Positions 10,248-19,132 of a stretch of 64,000 nt of DNA are shown here, piece by piece. The position numbers and the translations under genes were made by a program. Each line of letters begins with the position of its first letter. Within the stretch, counting starts at the first letter, position 1. This DNA is from Microbacterium enclense (GTDB lineage Bacteria > Actinomycetota > Actinomycetes > Actinomycetales > Microbacteriaceae): NCBI RefSeq assembly GCF_001456955.1, contig NZ_KQ758468.1:62001-126000 (forward strand). The letters run 5' to 3'. A model generated the notes under the pieces. That model did not search any database. It saw only the letters and a list, made by a program, of their open reading frames with translations, and had not been told where the DNA came from.

Positions 10248-11993
10248 GTGCACCACGGCTTGAACGAGGACCCTCGCCCCACTCGACGACGCCGGGGCGC
10301 GGGGCGTCTGATCGCCCTCGTCGCCGCCGCGGCGGTCGTGCTCGCCGGGTGCTCGGCGCCGGAGCCCGCGCCCGAGACCGAGCAGGAGGCGCCGCCCACC
10401 ACCCTGACGGTCGGCGTCGTCGGCTCGCTCACGAGCTTCAACGCGTCCAGCGCCGCGGGCGACACCGCCGCGAACCGCGCCGTGGCCGCGTTGCTCGACG
10501 AGAAACTGGGCTCGCTCGACGGCGACCTGCAGGTGGTCCCGAACGATGGACTCGGCCGCATCACCCGCGTGCAGGGAGACCCGCTCAAGGTCAGCTACGA
10601 GCTGTTCCCCGACCGGGTCTGGTCGGACGGCACCCCCGTCACCCTCGACGACCTGCTGTTCGGGTGGGCGGTGTCGTCGCACTTCTTCGACGACGCCACC
10701 TACGACGCGGCCGGCCAGATCGTCTCGGGCACGCGATACTTCGACACCGCGATGCCCGCCGACCCCAACGCGCGCACCTCGCGCCCGAGCCTCGACCGGG
10801 CCGACGACACCCTCACGCTCACCTACGACGAGCCATTCGCCGACTGGAACCGCCAGTGGCTGCTCGATCGACCGGTGCACGTCGTCGCCGAACGAGCGGG
10901 CGTCAGCGTGAAAGACCTGCTCACCGCGATCCTCACCGTCCCCGAGGGCAACCCCTCCGCGCCGGTCGAGCCGAACGCCGTGCTCGCCGCGGCGGCGCAG
11001 GCGTGGAACACCGGTTTCGACGTGGCGCCCGGCACCCCCGTCGACCCGGCGAGCGTTGTCTCGGCCGGACCGTGGACGGTCACCGAGTCGGCCGCCGACT
11101 CCCTCACACTGACGCGCCGCGACAGCTACCAGGGTGCGCACTTCCCCGCCCTCGAAGGCCTCACCGTCCGCTTCTTCCCCGACCGCGCCGCGCAGCTGTC
11201 GGCGATCGAGGCGGGCGTCGTCGACATCGCGAACGTGGGCGATCTCGACGTGGCGGAGCGGGCGACGCTCACCGAGGCCGGCTACCAGGTGCAGGTCGGC
11301 CCGACGACGCAGACGCTCCACCTGCGCTACGCCGACGACACGGCATCCGATCTCCGCCAAGCCATGACCCTGGCGATCGACCGGTCGTCCATCGTGCGCG
11401 ACGTGCTCGGCCCGCTGCGCTCCGATGCGCAGCCGCTGCAGTCGTTCCTGTCGTCGACGGCGATGGGGCAGCTGTACTCCGACCTCATCGCGGGCAACGG
11501 TGCACCGGGCACGGGGAGCGACGTGGATGCCGCGCGCGCCGCGCTCGGCGACCGTGCCGCCGTTCTGCGCGTCGCCTACGACTCCACCGACGAGGTGTCG
11601 TCGCAGGTCTTCCCGCGTCTGGTGTCGATGGGCGCGCGGGCGGGGATCGCCGTGCGTGCCGCCACCGCGGAGGACACCCCGGATGCCACCCTCGCGTGGG
11701 TCGGCGAAGACGAGAGCCTCTACCGCTCGGCGCGCGACCGCCTCGCGGAGGGCATCGACGGTGCGAACACCGACGAGCTGTTCGCCGATCTCACGGTCCA
11801 TACCGATCCGGTCGACGTGCTCTCGGAGGCGAAGGAGATCGACCGCTCGCTCTTCACCGCGTTCGCGGGCCTGCCGCTGCTCGAGCGCACGGGCGCCGTG
11901 GTCACGGCGGACGGCGTCGGGGGAGTGGATTACACGTCCGAGCCCGACGGTGTGCCGCCGGCGTTCTGGGCCTGGACGGCACCGCAGTCCTGA
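10248..11993 (+). CDS. ABC transporter solute-binding lipoprotein, family 5 (orphan)
   Basis: Predicted 581 residues. The arginine-rich start is followed by a hydrophobic stretch and lipobox VLAGC, so it is probably lipid-anchored outside the cell. The mature domain shows the peptide/nickel-type family 5 pattern (TLTVGVVGSLTSFNA, YELFPDRVWSDGTPVTLDDL). Ligands are probably short peptides, but the sequence does not say. There is no permease or ATPase next to it, so it may share one of the two transporters at 13024-24900. GTG 10248 was chosen for its position seven bases after a -10 box; no Shine-Dalgarno is seen. It ends 10 bases from the convergent CPBP gene. Confidence 0.85.
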   Translation: MHHGLNEDPRPTRRRRGAGRLIALVAAAAVVLAGCSAPEPAPETEQEAPPTTLTVGVVGSLTSFNASSAAGDTAANRAVAALLDEKLGSLDGDLQVVPNDGLGRITRVQGDPLKVSYELFPDRVWSDGTPVTLDDLLFGWAVSSHFFDDATYDAAGQIVSGTRYFDTAMPADPNARTSRPSLDRADDTLTLTYDEPFADWNRQWLLDRPVHVVAERAGVSVKDLLTAILTVPEGNPSAPVEPNAVLAAAAQAWNTGFDVAPGTPVDPASVVSAGPWTVTESAADSLTLTRRDSYQGAHFPALEGLTVRFFPDRAAQLSAIEAGVVDIANVGDLDVAERATLTEAGYQVQVGPTTQTLHLRYADDTASDLRQAMTLAIDRSSIVRDVLGPLRSDAQPLQSFLSSTAMGQLYSDLIAGNGAPGTGSDVDAARAALGDRAAVLRVAYDSTDEVSSQVFPRLVSMGARAGIAVRAATAEDTPDATLAWVGEDESLYRSARDRLAEGIDGANTDELFADLTVHTDPVDVLSEAKEIDRSLFTAFAGLPLLERTGAVVTADGVGGVDYTSEPDGVPPAFWAWTAPQS

Positions 11994-12003
11994 CGCTCGG
12001 TCG

Positions 12004-12858
12004 CTACGGCGTGCCGGTGGGCGTCGGCGACGGCGTGGGCGGGGCGAAGATCCCGGGCCACCACGCGGCCGCGAGCGGATACCCGACGAAGGCGATGATG
12101 TCGATGACGGTGTGCGCCACGACCAGCGGCATGACGCGGCCCCATCGCTTGTAGCACCAGCCGAACACCAGGCCCATGACGACGTTGCCGAGCGCCGACG
12201 GCCACCCCTGGTACAGGTGATAGCTGCCGCGCAGCAAGGCGGTCGAGACGATGACGCCCGTCCACGACCATCCGAGGCGCCGAAGGCGGTCGAAGAGGAA
12301 TCCGAGGAAGATGACCTCCTCGGTCAACCCCGCGCGCAGCGCGGCGAGCACGAGCAACGCGATCACCCACCACGACGAATCCAGCGGTGCGGGAACGACC
12401 GTGATGCTCTGCCCGATGGCCCGGCCGACGGCGTACACCCCGATGCCCGGAACACCGATGAGCAGCACGAGGGCGATCCCGCGGAGCGCGTCGGATCCGA
12501 AGCGGCGGAAATCGAGACCGATCCGCCGGAGGGCGTTGTTCGCCGGCTCCCACAGCAGGTAGATCGCGAGCGCCACCAGCATCAGCGAGAAGAAGATGTC
12601 GAGGAACTGGTACACCGCATCCCAGAGCGGCTCCGCGCTGCGAGAGGGGTTGAGCTGCGTCTGCTGCTGAGAGATGGGGGCGCGGGTCGTCGCGCGGACG
12701 AACGACACGACGGAGTAGATCGCAGACTGACCGACGCTCACGAGGAGCACGATGACGATCTCCCACGCCAACCGCCGGCGCGCGTAGCCGTCGGAGCGTG
12801 CCAGGGCACGGGGGAAGGGCCCGACGGTCAGCGTCGGGTTCGGATCAGATTGCGCCAT
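12004..12858 (-). CDS. CPBP-family intramembrane metalloprotease-like protein
   Basis: A 284-residue protein with about seven or eight hydrophobic segments after a 30-residue cytosolic start. The CPBP (Abi) core is at about 180-260: EEVIFLGFLF, then RGSYHLYQGW, then HTVIDIIAF, i.e. the Glu-Glu, His and His-x-x-x-Asp metal-site residues. The arginine usual in EExxxR is leucine here (EEVIFL), so activity is not certain. The last 20 residues are Pro/Thr-rich. Such proteins include CAAX-type prenyl proteases and bacteriocin self-protection factors; the target here is unknown. Convergent with the orphan binding protein, divergent from the first ABC operon. Confidence 0.85.
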   Translation of the reverse strand: MAQSDPNPTLTVGPFPRALARSDGYARRRLAWEIVIVLLVSVGQSAIYSVVSFVRATTRAPISQQQTQLNPSRSAEPLWDAVYQFLDIFFSLMLVALAIYLLWEPANNALRRIGLDFRRFGSDALRGIALVLLIGVPGIGVYAVGRAIGQSITVVPAPLDSSWWVIALLVLAALRAGLTEEVIFLGFLFDRLRRLGWSWTGVIVSTALLRGSYHLYQGWPSALGNVVMGLVFGWCYKRWGRVMPLVVAHTVIDIIAFVGYPLAAAWWPGIFAPPTPSPTPTGTP

Positions 12859-12872
12859 TCACAGCCTCGCGA

Positions 12873-12889
12873 GTAAAGCCTTTGTAACG
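12873..12889 (+). promoter_or_regulatory. 17-base motif upstream of first ABC operon
   Basis: GTAAAGCCTTTGTAACG. It matches 14 of 17 bases of the element at 18953-18969 before the second ABC operon (consensus GTAARGSCTTTGTWACG). A TAGGGT box at 12928-12933 could be the -10 of the operon. Possibly a shared regulator site; inferred from conservation only. Confidence 0.4.
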
Positions 12890-13023
12890 TTTGGTCGCCC
12901 GATGGGGAGCACGTCGTTCAACATGCCTAGGGTGTTCCTATCCTGCCCCCCGGATACGATCACGCGCGTATGAACCGTCTGAGCGTTCCGTTCGGGCCCA
13001 TTCATCACTTCCCTGGAGGAACT

Positions 13024-14643
13024 GTGAAGCGCAACAAGATTGCCCTCTCCAGTCTCGCCCTGCTGGGTGTCGTCGGGCTCACGCTCGCCGGCTGCGCCGG
13101 TGGCGACGACGCGGGCGACACCGGCTCGGCCGACGCCTCGGCGGTCATCACCACCAACGGCTCCGAGCCCGAGAACCCGCTGATCCCCACCTCGACGAAC
13201 GAGGTCGGCGGCGGCAAGATCCTCGACGCCATCTTCGCCGGACTGGTGTCGTACGAGGCCGACGGCGCCCCCGTCAACGACATGGCCGAAGAGATCACGG
13301 TCAACGACCCGCAGAACCTCACCGTGAAGCTGAAGGAGGGTCAGACCTTCAGCGATGGTGAAGAGGTCACCGCCGACAACTTCATCAAGGCGTGGAACTA
13401 CGGTGCAAAGGCGTCGAACGAGCAGTACAACAGCTACTTCTTCGAAGACATCGAGGGCTTCAGCTACGACGCCGACACCGAGCTCACGGGTCTGCAGCAG
13501 GTCGACGACTACACGTTCACGATCGCGCTGAACAAGCCGGCCTCCGACTTCGCACTGCGCCTGGGCTACTCGGCGTACTACCCGCTGCCCGACGTCGCCT
13601 TCGACGACATCGAGGCCTTCGGTGAGAACCCCGTCGGCAACGGCCCCTACAAGCTCGCGAGCGAGGGCGCCTGGCAGCACAACGTGCAGATCGACCTCGT
13701 CAAGAACGAGGACTACCAGGGCGTCCGTCAGGCGCAGAACGGTGGCCTGACCATCTCGTTCTACGCGTCTCAGGATGCCGCCTACGCGGCCCTCCAGGGC
13801 GGTCAGCTCGACGTGCTCGACGCCGTCCCGCCGTCCGCGCTGGCGACCTTCGAGGCCGACCTCGGCGAGCGTGCGGTGAACCAGCCCGCGGCCGTGTTCC
13901 AGTCGTTCACGATCCCGGCCCGCCTCGAGCACTTCTCGGGCGAAGAGGGCAAGCTCCGTCGCGCCGCGATCTCGCACGCGATCAACCGCGAAGAGATCAC
14001 CTCGACGATCTTCCAGAAGACGCGCACTCCCGCGACCGACTTCACCTCGCCCGTCATCGACGGCTGGTCGGACTCCCTCGAGGGTTCGGACGTGCTCGAG
14101 TTCGACGCCGCGAAGGCGAAGGAGCTGTGGGCTCAGGCTGACGCCATCTCGCCGTGGAGCGGCTCGTTCCAGATCGCGTACAACGCGGACGGCGGCCACG
14201 ACCAGTGGGTCGACGCCATCTCGAACCAGCTCGCCACCAACCTCGGCATCGACGCTTCGGGTGCTCCCTACCCGACCTTCGCCGAGCTGCGCGCGCAGGT
14301 GAACAACCGCTCGATCCCCACCGCGTTCCGCAGCGGATGGCAGGCCGACTACCCCGGTCTGTACAACTTCCTCGGACCGCTGTACGCGACCAACGCGGGC
14401 TCGAACGACGGCGACTACTCCAGCGCCGAGTTCGACCGTCTGCTGGCCGAGGGCATCTCCTCGACCGACCTCACCGAGGCGAACCGCCTCTTCGGCGAGG
14501 CGCAGACCGTCCTCTTCCAGGACCTGCCCGCCATCCCGCTGTGGTACTCGAACGTGACCGGTGGCTACGCCGACACCGTCCAGAACGTCGAGTTCGGCTG
14601 GAACTCGGTGCCGCTGTTCCACGAGATCACCAAGGTCGGCTAA
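13024..14643 (+). CDS. Oligopeptide-type ABC transporter binding lipoprotein (operon 1)
   Basis: Predicted 539 residues with signal sequence and lipobox TLAGC (Cys24), then an acidic linker and the family 5 binding domain (TFSDGEEVTADNFIKAWNYG, NGPYKLASEGAW). It captures peptides outside the cell for the permeases encoded just downstream. GTG 13024 follows GGAGGA at 13015-13020 by three bases; an upstream in-frame ATG has no such site. It is separated from the permease gene by 147 bases with two strong stem-loops, a layout that usually keeps the binding-protein message more abundant than the rest. High-GC codon use with almost no rare codons suggests high expression. Confidence 0.92.
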   Translation: MKRNKIALSSLALLGVVGLTLAGCAGGDDAGDTGSADASAVITTNGSEPENPLIPTSTNEVGGGKILDAIFAGLVSYEADGAPVNDMAEEITVNDPQNLTVKLKEGQTFSDGEEVTADNFIKAWNYGAKASNEQYNSYFFEDIEGFSYDADTELTGLQQVDDYTFTIALNKPASDFALRLGYSAYYPLPDVAFDDIEAFGENPVGNGPYKLASEGAWQHNVQIDLVKNEDYQGVRQAQNGGLTISFYASQDAAYAALQGGQLDVLDAVPPSALATFEADLGERAVNQPAAVFQSFTIPARLEHFSGEEGKLRRAAISHAINREEITSTIFQKTRTPATDFTSPVIDGWSDSLEGSDVLEFDAAKAKELWAQADAISPWSGSFQIAYNADGGHDQWVDAISNQLATNLGIDASGAPYPTFAELRAQVNNRSIPTAFRSGWQADYPGLYNFLGPLYATNAGSNDGDYSSAEFDRLLAEGISSTDLTEANRLFGEAQTVLFQDLPAIPLWYSNVTGGYADTVQNVEFGWNSVPLFHEITKVG

Positions 14644-14664
14644 CATCGCCTGATCACTCACCCG

Positions 14665-14737
14665 CGAGGCGGTGACGATACGTCACCGCCTCGTGTGGTG
14701 TGTTCCGGCCGTGCGCTGCTCATCGGCGGCGCACGGC
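14665..14737 (+). terminator. Two stem-loops between binding-protein and permease genes
   Basis: First: CGAGGCGGTGACG (14665-14677) pairs with CGTCACCGCCTCG (14681-14693), 13 perfect pairs. Second: GCCGTGCGC (14708-14716) pairs with GCGCACGGC (14729-14737), followed by TTTCG. Lying inside an operon, they probably end part of the transcripts or protect the upstream message. Confidence 0.75.
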
Positions 14738-14790
14738 TTTCGTGCGGTGCCACATCCGCGGCATCCATTCATTCCCGAAGGGAGACGAGG

Positions 14791-15720
14791 GTGGGCTATT
14801 ACATCCTCAGAAGACTCCTGCAGGTCATACCCGTGTTCTTCGGGGCGACGCTGCTGATCTACTTCATGGTCTTCGCCATGCCGGGCGACCCGATCCTCGC
14901 CCTGTTCGGCGATCGCACCCCGAACCCGGCGCTGCTCGAGCAGATCCGCGAGCAGTACCACCTGAACGACCCGTTCATCGTTCAGTACTTCTACTACATC
15001 ACCGGTGTGCTCCAGGGCGACTTCGGCATCAGCTTCTCGGGGCAGCCGGTCAACGACATCCTGGTGCGCGCCATTCCGGTCACCCTGCGCCTGGCGGTCA
15101 TGGCGATCGCCATCGAGCTGGCGCTCGCCATCATCATCGGAACGGTGTCGGCCCTGCGCAAGGGGGGCGTGTTCGACAACGTCTCGTTGGTCATCGCCCT
15201 GCTCTTCGTCGCCGTCCCCGTGTTCGTGCTGGCGTTCATCGCGCAGTACTTCCTCGCCATCCAGTTCGGCTGGTTCCGCGCCACCGTCGGCGGGCAGAAC
15301 AACTGGGGCGACCTGTGGCTGCCGGCGCTCGTGCTGGGCTTCAGCCTGTACGCCACGAGCATGCGCCTCACTCGCGCGTCGGTGATCGACACGCTGAACC
15401 AGGACTGGGTGCGCACCGCCTACAGCAAGGGCCTGCCGCGTCGACGCGTCATCCCCGTGCACGTGCTGCGCAACTCGCTCATCCCGGTCATCACCAACAG
15501 CGCCACGAACTTCGGTGTGCTGATGGTCGGTGCCACCGTGACCGAAGGCATCTTCAACATCCCGGGTGTCGGCGGCACGCTCTACCAGGCGACCATCCGT
15601 CAGGAGGGCCCGACCGTCGTGTCGTTCGTGACGGTCTTCGTCGTCTTCTACGTGCTGATCAACCTGGTCGTCGATCTGCTTTACGGTCTGCTCGATCCGA
15701 GGATCCGCTATGCCAAGTAA
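14791..15720 (+). CDS. ABC transporter permease, DppB/OppB type (operon 1)
   Basis: A 309-residue inner-membrane permease. The N-terminus (MGYYILRRLLQVIPVFFGAT) and FAMPGDP are the hallmark of the DppB family. About six membrane segments, and the cytoplasmic EAA-like loop RTAYSKGLPRRRVIPVHVLR at about 205-225 that docks on the ATPase. GTG 14791 has GGGAGACGAGG before it. It pairs with the DppC-type permease whose start overlaps its stop by 11 bases. Confidence 0.92.
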   Translation: MGYYILRRLLQVIPVFFGATLLIYFMVFAMPGDPILALFGDRTPNPALLEQIREQYHLNDPFIVQYFYYITGVLQGDFGISFSGQPVNDILVRAIPVTLRLAVMAIAIELALAIIIGTVSALRKGGVFDNVSLVIALLFVAVPVFVLAFIAQYFLAIQFGWFRATVGGQNNWGDLWLPALVLGFSLYATSMRLTRASVIDTLNQDWVRTAYSKGLPRRRVIPVHVLRNSLIPVITNSATNFGVLMVGATVTEGIFNIPGVGGTLYQATIRQEGPTVVSFVTVFVVFYVLINLVVDLLYGLLDPRIRYAK

Positions 15721-16660
15721 CCGCTTCCCCACCCCGCACTACGTCGCGCCCGTACGCGACGCCGTCGTGACTGTCGACGCCGTCCGCGTCGACGACAAGC
15801 CGCGGAGCCTCTGGGCCGACGCGTGGCGTGACATGCGCCGCCGTCCGACCTTCTGGGTCACCTCGGCGGTCGTCTTCGTCGTGGTGCTGATGGCACTGTT
15901 CCCGACGCTCTTCACGCAGGTCGAGCCCTCGGGTGCTGGTTGTGCGCTGTCGAACAGCAACGCCGGTCCCGCCGCGGGGCATCCGCTCGGCTTCACGCTG
16001 CAGGGCTGCGACATCTACTCCCGCATCGTGTGGGGCGCGCGCACGTCGCTGCTCGTCGGGTTCCTGGCAACCGCGATCGGCACGATCATCGGCACGATCA
16101 TGGGCTCGTTCGCCGGGTTCTACGGCGGATGGCTCGACTCGCTGCTGTCGCGCGTCGGTGACATCTTCTTCACCATCCCCTACGTGCTCGCGGCCATCGT
16201 CGTGATGAGCGTGTTCTCGCAGAACCGCACGCCGCTCGTGCTGGCCTTCGCCATCGGCGGGTTCGCGTGGGCGTCGACGGCCCGCGTGGTGCGCGCCGAG
16301 ATCCTGCGCGTGCGCCAGGCGGACTACATCACCGCCAGCCGCTCGCTCGGACTGTCCCGGTTCCGCACGTTGCTGTCGCACGCGCTGCCGAACGCGCTGG
16401 CGCCGGTCATCGTCGTCACGACCATCACCCTCGGCGCGGCCATCTCCGCCGAGGCGACGCTGTCGTTCCTGGGTCTCGGCCTGGGCAGCCAGGTCATGTC
16501 GTGGGGTCTCGACATCGGTCAGGCGCAGTCGTCGCTGCGTGTGGCGCCGATGGCGCTCATCTACCCCTCGATCGCCCTGACCGTCACGGTCCTGGCGTTC
16601 ATCATCCTGGGCGAGCTGCTGCGCGACGCCCTCGACCCGAAGGCGAGGGCTCGTCGATGA
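15710..16660 (+). CDS. ABC transporter permease, DppC/OppC type (operon 1)
   Basis: A 316-residue permease with a 45-residue cytosolic start, a first membrane segment (about 48-68), an external loop with two cysteines (GAGCALSN and LQGCDIY), and five further segments. The ATPase-contact loop is ITASRSLGLSRFRTLLSHAL. The external loop contains the DppC-type motif HPLGFTLQGCDIYSRIVWGA, where the family usually reads HPLGTDxxGRD. Its start overlaps the previous gene by 11 bases and its stop overlaps the ATPase start by four, so all are one operon. Forms the channel with the 14791 product. Confidence 0.92.
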   Translation: MPSNRFPTPHYVAPVRDAVVTVDAVRVDDKPRSLWADAWRDMRRRPTFWVTSAVVFVVVLMALFPTLFTQVEPSGAGCALSNSNAGPAAGHPLGFTLQGCDIYSRIVWGARTSLLVGFLATAIGTIIGTIMGSFAGFYGGWLDSLLSRVGDIFFTIPYVLAAIVVMSVFSQNRTPLVLAFAIGGFAWASTARVVRAEILRVRQADYITASRSLGLSRFRTLLSHALPNALAPVIVVTTITLGAAISAEATLSFLGLGLGSQVMSWGLDIGQAQSSLRVAPMALIYPSIALTVTVLAFIILGELLRDALDPKARARR

Positions 16661-18321
16661 ACGCGTCCACCACCGCACCGCTGCTCAGCATCCGCGACCT
16701 GACGGTCGCCTTCGACGCCGGCAAGACCTCGCGACAGGTGCTGCACGGCGTGAGCCTCGACATCCACCCCGGCGAGACGCTCGCCATCGTGGGCGAGTCG
16801 GGCTCGGGCAAGTCGACCACCGCCTCGGCGATCATCAACCTCCTGCCGGGCACCGGTCACGTCACGGGCGGATCGATCACCCTCGAGGGGCGCGAGCTCA
16901 CCGATCTCTCCATCGCGCAGATGGAGTCCGTCCGCGGTCGCGAGATCGGCTACGTGCCGCAGGACCCGATGTCCAACCTCAACCCGGTGTGGAGCATCGG
17001 CTTCCAGGTCAAGGAGGCGATCCGCGCCAACGGCATCGCCACGGGCCGCAAAGAGGTCGAGCAGCGCGCCGTCGAGGTGCTGAAGCAGGCCGGTCTCGCC
17101 GACGCCGAGCGGCGTCTGCACCAGTTCCCGCACCAGTTCTCCGGCGGTATGCGTCAGCGCGCGCTCATCGGCATCGGCCTGGCCGCCGATCCGAAGCTGC
17201 TGATCGCCGACGAGCCGACCTCGGCCCTCGACGTCACCGTGCAGCGGGTCATCCTCGACCACATGGCATCCCTCACCCGGGAGCGAGGCACCTCGGTGCT
17301 GCTCATCACGCACGACCTGGGGCTGGCCGCCGAGCGCGCCGACACCATCGTCGTGATGAACCAGGGCGAGATCGTCGAGTCGGGTCCGAGCCGCGAGATC
17401 CTCGAGAACCCGCAGCACCCGTACACGCAGCGTCTCGTCGCCGCCGCGCCCAGCATCGCCTCGAAGCGCATCCAGGCGCGGGTCGAAGATCGCGGCATCC
17501 TGCACGAGTCCGACATCTCGGCTCCCGCGACGGTGAAGGTCACCGACCTCGTCAAGGAGTACAAGATCCGCCAGGGCGGCTTCCGCAGCGAGCGGTTCCG
17601 CGCCGTCGACGGTGTCTCGTTCGAGATCCCGCGCGGCAAGACGCTGGCGCTCGTGGGGGAGTCGGGATCGGGCAAGTCCACGATCGCGAAGATGCTGCTC
17701 AAGCTCGAGGACCCGACCACGGGCACCATCGAGGTCGACGGCGTCGACACCGGCACGCTCAGCGCGAAAGACACTTTCGCGCTTCGCCGCCGCATGCAGC
17801 CGGTGTTCCAGGACCCCTACGGATCGCTCGACCCGCTGCGCAGCATCGGCGCGCTCATCTCGGAGCCGCTCAGCATCCACAAGGTGGGCGACACGGCCTC
17901 GCGCCGGGCGCGTGTGAAGGAGCTGCTGGAGCAGGTCGCGCTGCCGCAGGAGCTCGCCTCGCGGTACCCGAACGAGCTGTCCGGCGGACAGCGTCAGCGC
18001 GTCGCCATCGCTCGCGCTCTGGCCCTCAAGCCCGACATCCTCGTGCTCGACGAGGCCGTGTCGGCTCTCGACGTGCTCGTGCAGGCGCAGATCCTGCAGC
18101 TGCTCGCGGAGCTGCAGGGCGAGCTCGGTCTGACGTACCTGTTCATCACGCACGACCTCGCCGTCGTCCGCGTCGCCGCCGACCTGGTGTGCGTCATGGA
18201 GCGCGGCAAGCTCGTCGAGCAGGGCACGGTCGACGAGATCTTCGCCCAGCCGTCCGAGCAGTACACCCGCCGTCTGCTCGACGCCATCCCCGGCGCCTCG
18301 CTGTCGCTGGGCGGCGCGTGA
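16657..18321 (+). CDS. Fused double ATPase of peptide ABC transporter (DppD-DppF type, operon 1)
   Basis: A 554-residue protein holding two complete ABC domains. Domain 1: Walker A GESGSGKST at 46-54, signature FSGGMRQR, Walker B LLIADEPTSALD. Domain 2: Walker A GESGSGKST at about 334-342, signature LSGGQRQR, Walker B ILVLDEAVSALD, where alanine-valine replaces the usual Pro-Thr. It powers import through the two permeases upstream. The oligopeptide C-terminal cysteine cluster seen in operon 2 is missing here. ATG 16657 overlaps the permease stop. Followed, with overlap, by a PH-domain gene. Confidence 0.93.
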   Translation: MNASTTAPLLSIRDLTVAFDAGKTSRQVLHGVSLDIHPGETLAIVGESGSGKSTTASAIINLLPGTGHVTGGSITLEGRELTDLSIAQMESVRGREIGYVPQDPMSNLNPVWSIGFQVKEAIRANGIATGRKEVEQRAVEVLKQAGLADAERRLHQFPHQFSGGMRQRALIGIGLAADPKLLIADEPTSALDVTVQRVILDHMASLTRERGTSVLLITHDLGLAAERADTIVVMNQGEIVESGPSREILENPQHPYTQRLVAAAPSIASKRIQARVEDRGILHESDISAPATVKVTDLVKEYKIRQGGFRSERFRAVDGVSFEIPRGKTLALVGESGSGKSTIAKMLLKLEDPTTGTIEVDGVDTGTLSAKDTFALRRRMQPVFQDPYGSLDPLRSIGALISEPLSIHKVGDTASRRARVKELLEQVALPQELASRYPNELSGGQRQRVAIARALALKPDILVLDEAVSALDVLVQAQILQLLAELQGELGLTYLFITHDLAVVRVAADLVCVMERGKLVEQGTVDEIFAQPSEQYTRRLLDAIPGASLSLGGA

Positions 18322-18908
18322 CGCGCGACGAGCGCTTTCGGGGCGCGGAGCATCCTCGGGTGTTCCGCGCCCCGTCCTCGGTCGTCGGGCTCGTCGTGGC
18401 GGTGGCGCTGGCCGTCGTCCTCTTGGGGGATGCCGCGCTGCGCGCCGGCGTCGGCGAGATGCTGCTGCTGGCGCCCTGGGTGCTGCTGGCTCTGTGGGTG
18501 GTCTACGCCTTCCTCTTCGCGCCGCACGTGCGGATCGACGGCGAGGGCATCCGCATCCACAATCCTCTTCGCGTGACCGCCGTCGCCTGGGCGCGCGTTC
18601 GCGACATCGACCTGCAGTGGCAGCTGAGGGTCACGACCGACGAGCCGCGCGTGTACAAGGCGTTCGGGGGTCCGGTCGCCGGACGCCCCGGCCGTCCGCC
18701 GCTGCGTCGCGATGCCGAGCGCGACAGGCGCGAGCCGCCCGCGATCCGCGATCTCGTCGTCATCCAGGATGCCTGGGAGGCGGCGCGCGACACCGCGCCC
18801 GCGAGCGGGGGTGTTCGTCGTTTCTGGGACATTCCCTCAGCGGTTTCCCTGCTCGTGCTCATCTGCTGGGCTATTATCGCTTTGTTCAGTTCTGGCGGTG
18901 TCCGCTGA
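18318..18908 (+). CDS. Membrane protein with bacterial PH-like domain
   Basis: A 196-residue protein with two hydrophobic segments near the start (about 20-65), a PH-like domain (APHVRIDGEGIRIHNPLRVT, AVAWARVRDIDLQW) at about 70-115 as in the bPH_6 group, an arginine-rich linker, and one more membrane segment at the C-terminus. GTG 18318 overlaps the ATPase stop by four bases, so it is translated with operon 1. Proteins of this group are common in actinobacteria and have no assigned function; a role with the transporter is suggested only by position. Confidence 0.7.
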   Translation: MTRDERFRGAEHPRVFRAPSSVVGLVVAVALAVVLLGDAALRAGVGEMLLLAPWVLLALWVVYAFLFAPHVRIDGEGIRIHNPLRVTAVAWARVRDIDLQWQLRVTTDEPRVYKAFGGPVAGRPGRPPLRRDAERDRREPPAIRDLVVIQDAWEAARDTAPASGGVRRFWDIPSAVSLLVLICWAIIALFSSGGVR

Positions 18909-18952
18909 GCGCAGTGCTGCGCTCGACCTCACCGCGTAAGACAAAGCGCCAT

Positions 18953-18969
18953 GTAAGGGCTTTGTTACG
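18953..18969 (+). promoter_or_regulatory. 17-base motif upstream of second ABC operon
   Basis: GTAAGGGCTTTGTTACG, the partner of the element at 12873-12889. A TAGGGT box lies at 19018-19023. A CAAAGC (18942-18947) and GCTTTG (18959-18964) inverted pair overlaps it. Probably a shared control site or a remnant of operon duplication. Confidence 0.4.
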
Positions 18970-19084
18970 GTCGTGAAAAGTGTGTCCCCCCGGCGCATGA
19001 TCGCGAAGAAGGCGACGTAGGGTCTCTGGAGATCCTTAGCCAGGCGAAACAATCGGCGGGGGTCTCGACGGCGAGAGGACCACC

Positions 19085-19132
19085 ATGAAGCAGAACACCG
19101 ACACCACGCGGACGAGCTCGCGCCCCTCATGA
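19085..19132 (+). CDS. 15-codon leader ORF coupled to the permease gene
   Basis: ATG 19085 follows GAGAGGA by five bases and encodes MKQNTDTTRTSSRPS. Its stop TGA overlaps the permease ATG by four bases (ATGA at 19129-19132). The permease start has no Shine-Dalgarno of its own, so ribosomes probably reach it by finishing this short frame. The peptide shows no run of one amino acid that would suggest attenuation, although five of 15 residues are Thr or Arg codons ACC/ACG/CGG. Not recognised in any family. Confidence 0.45.
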   Translation: MKQNTDTTRTSSRPS

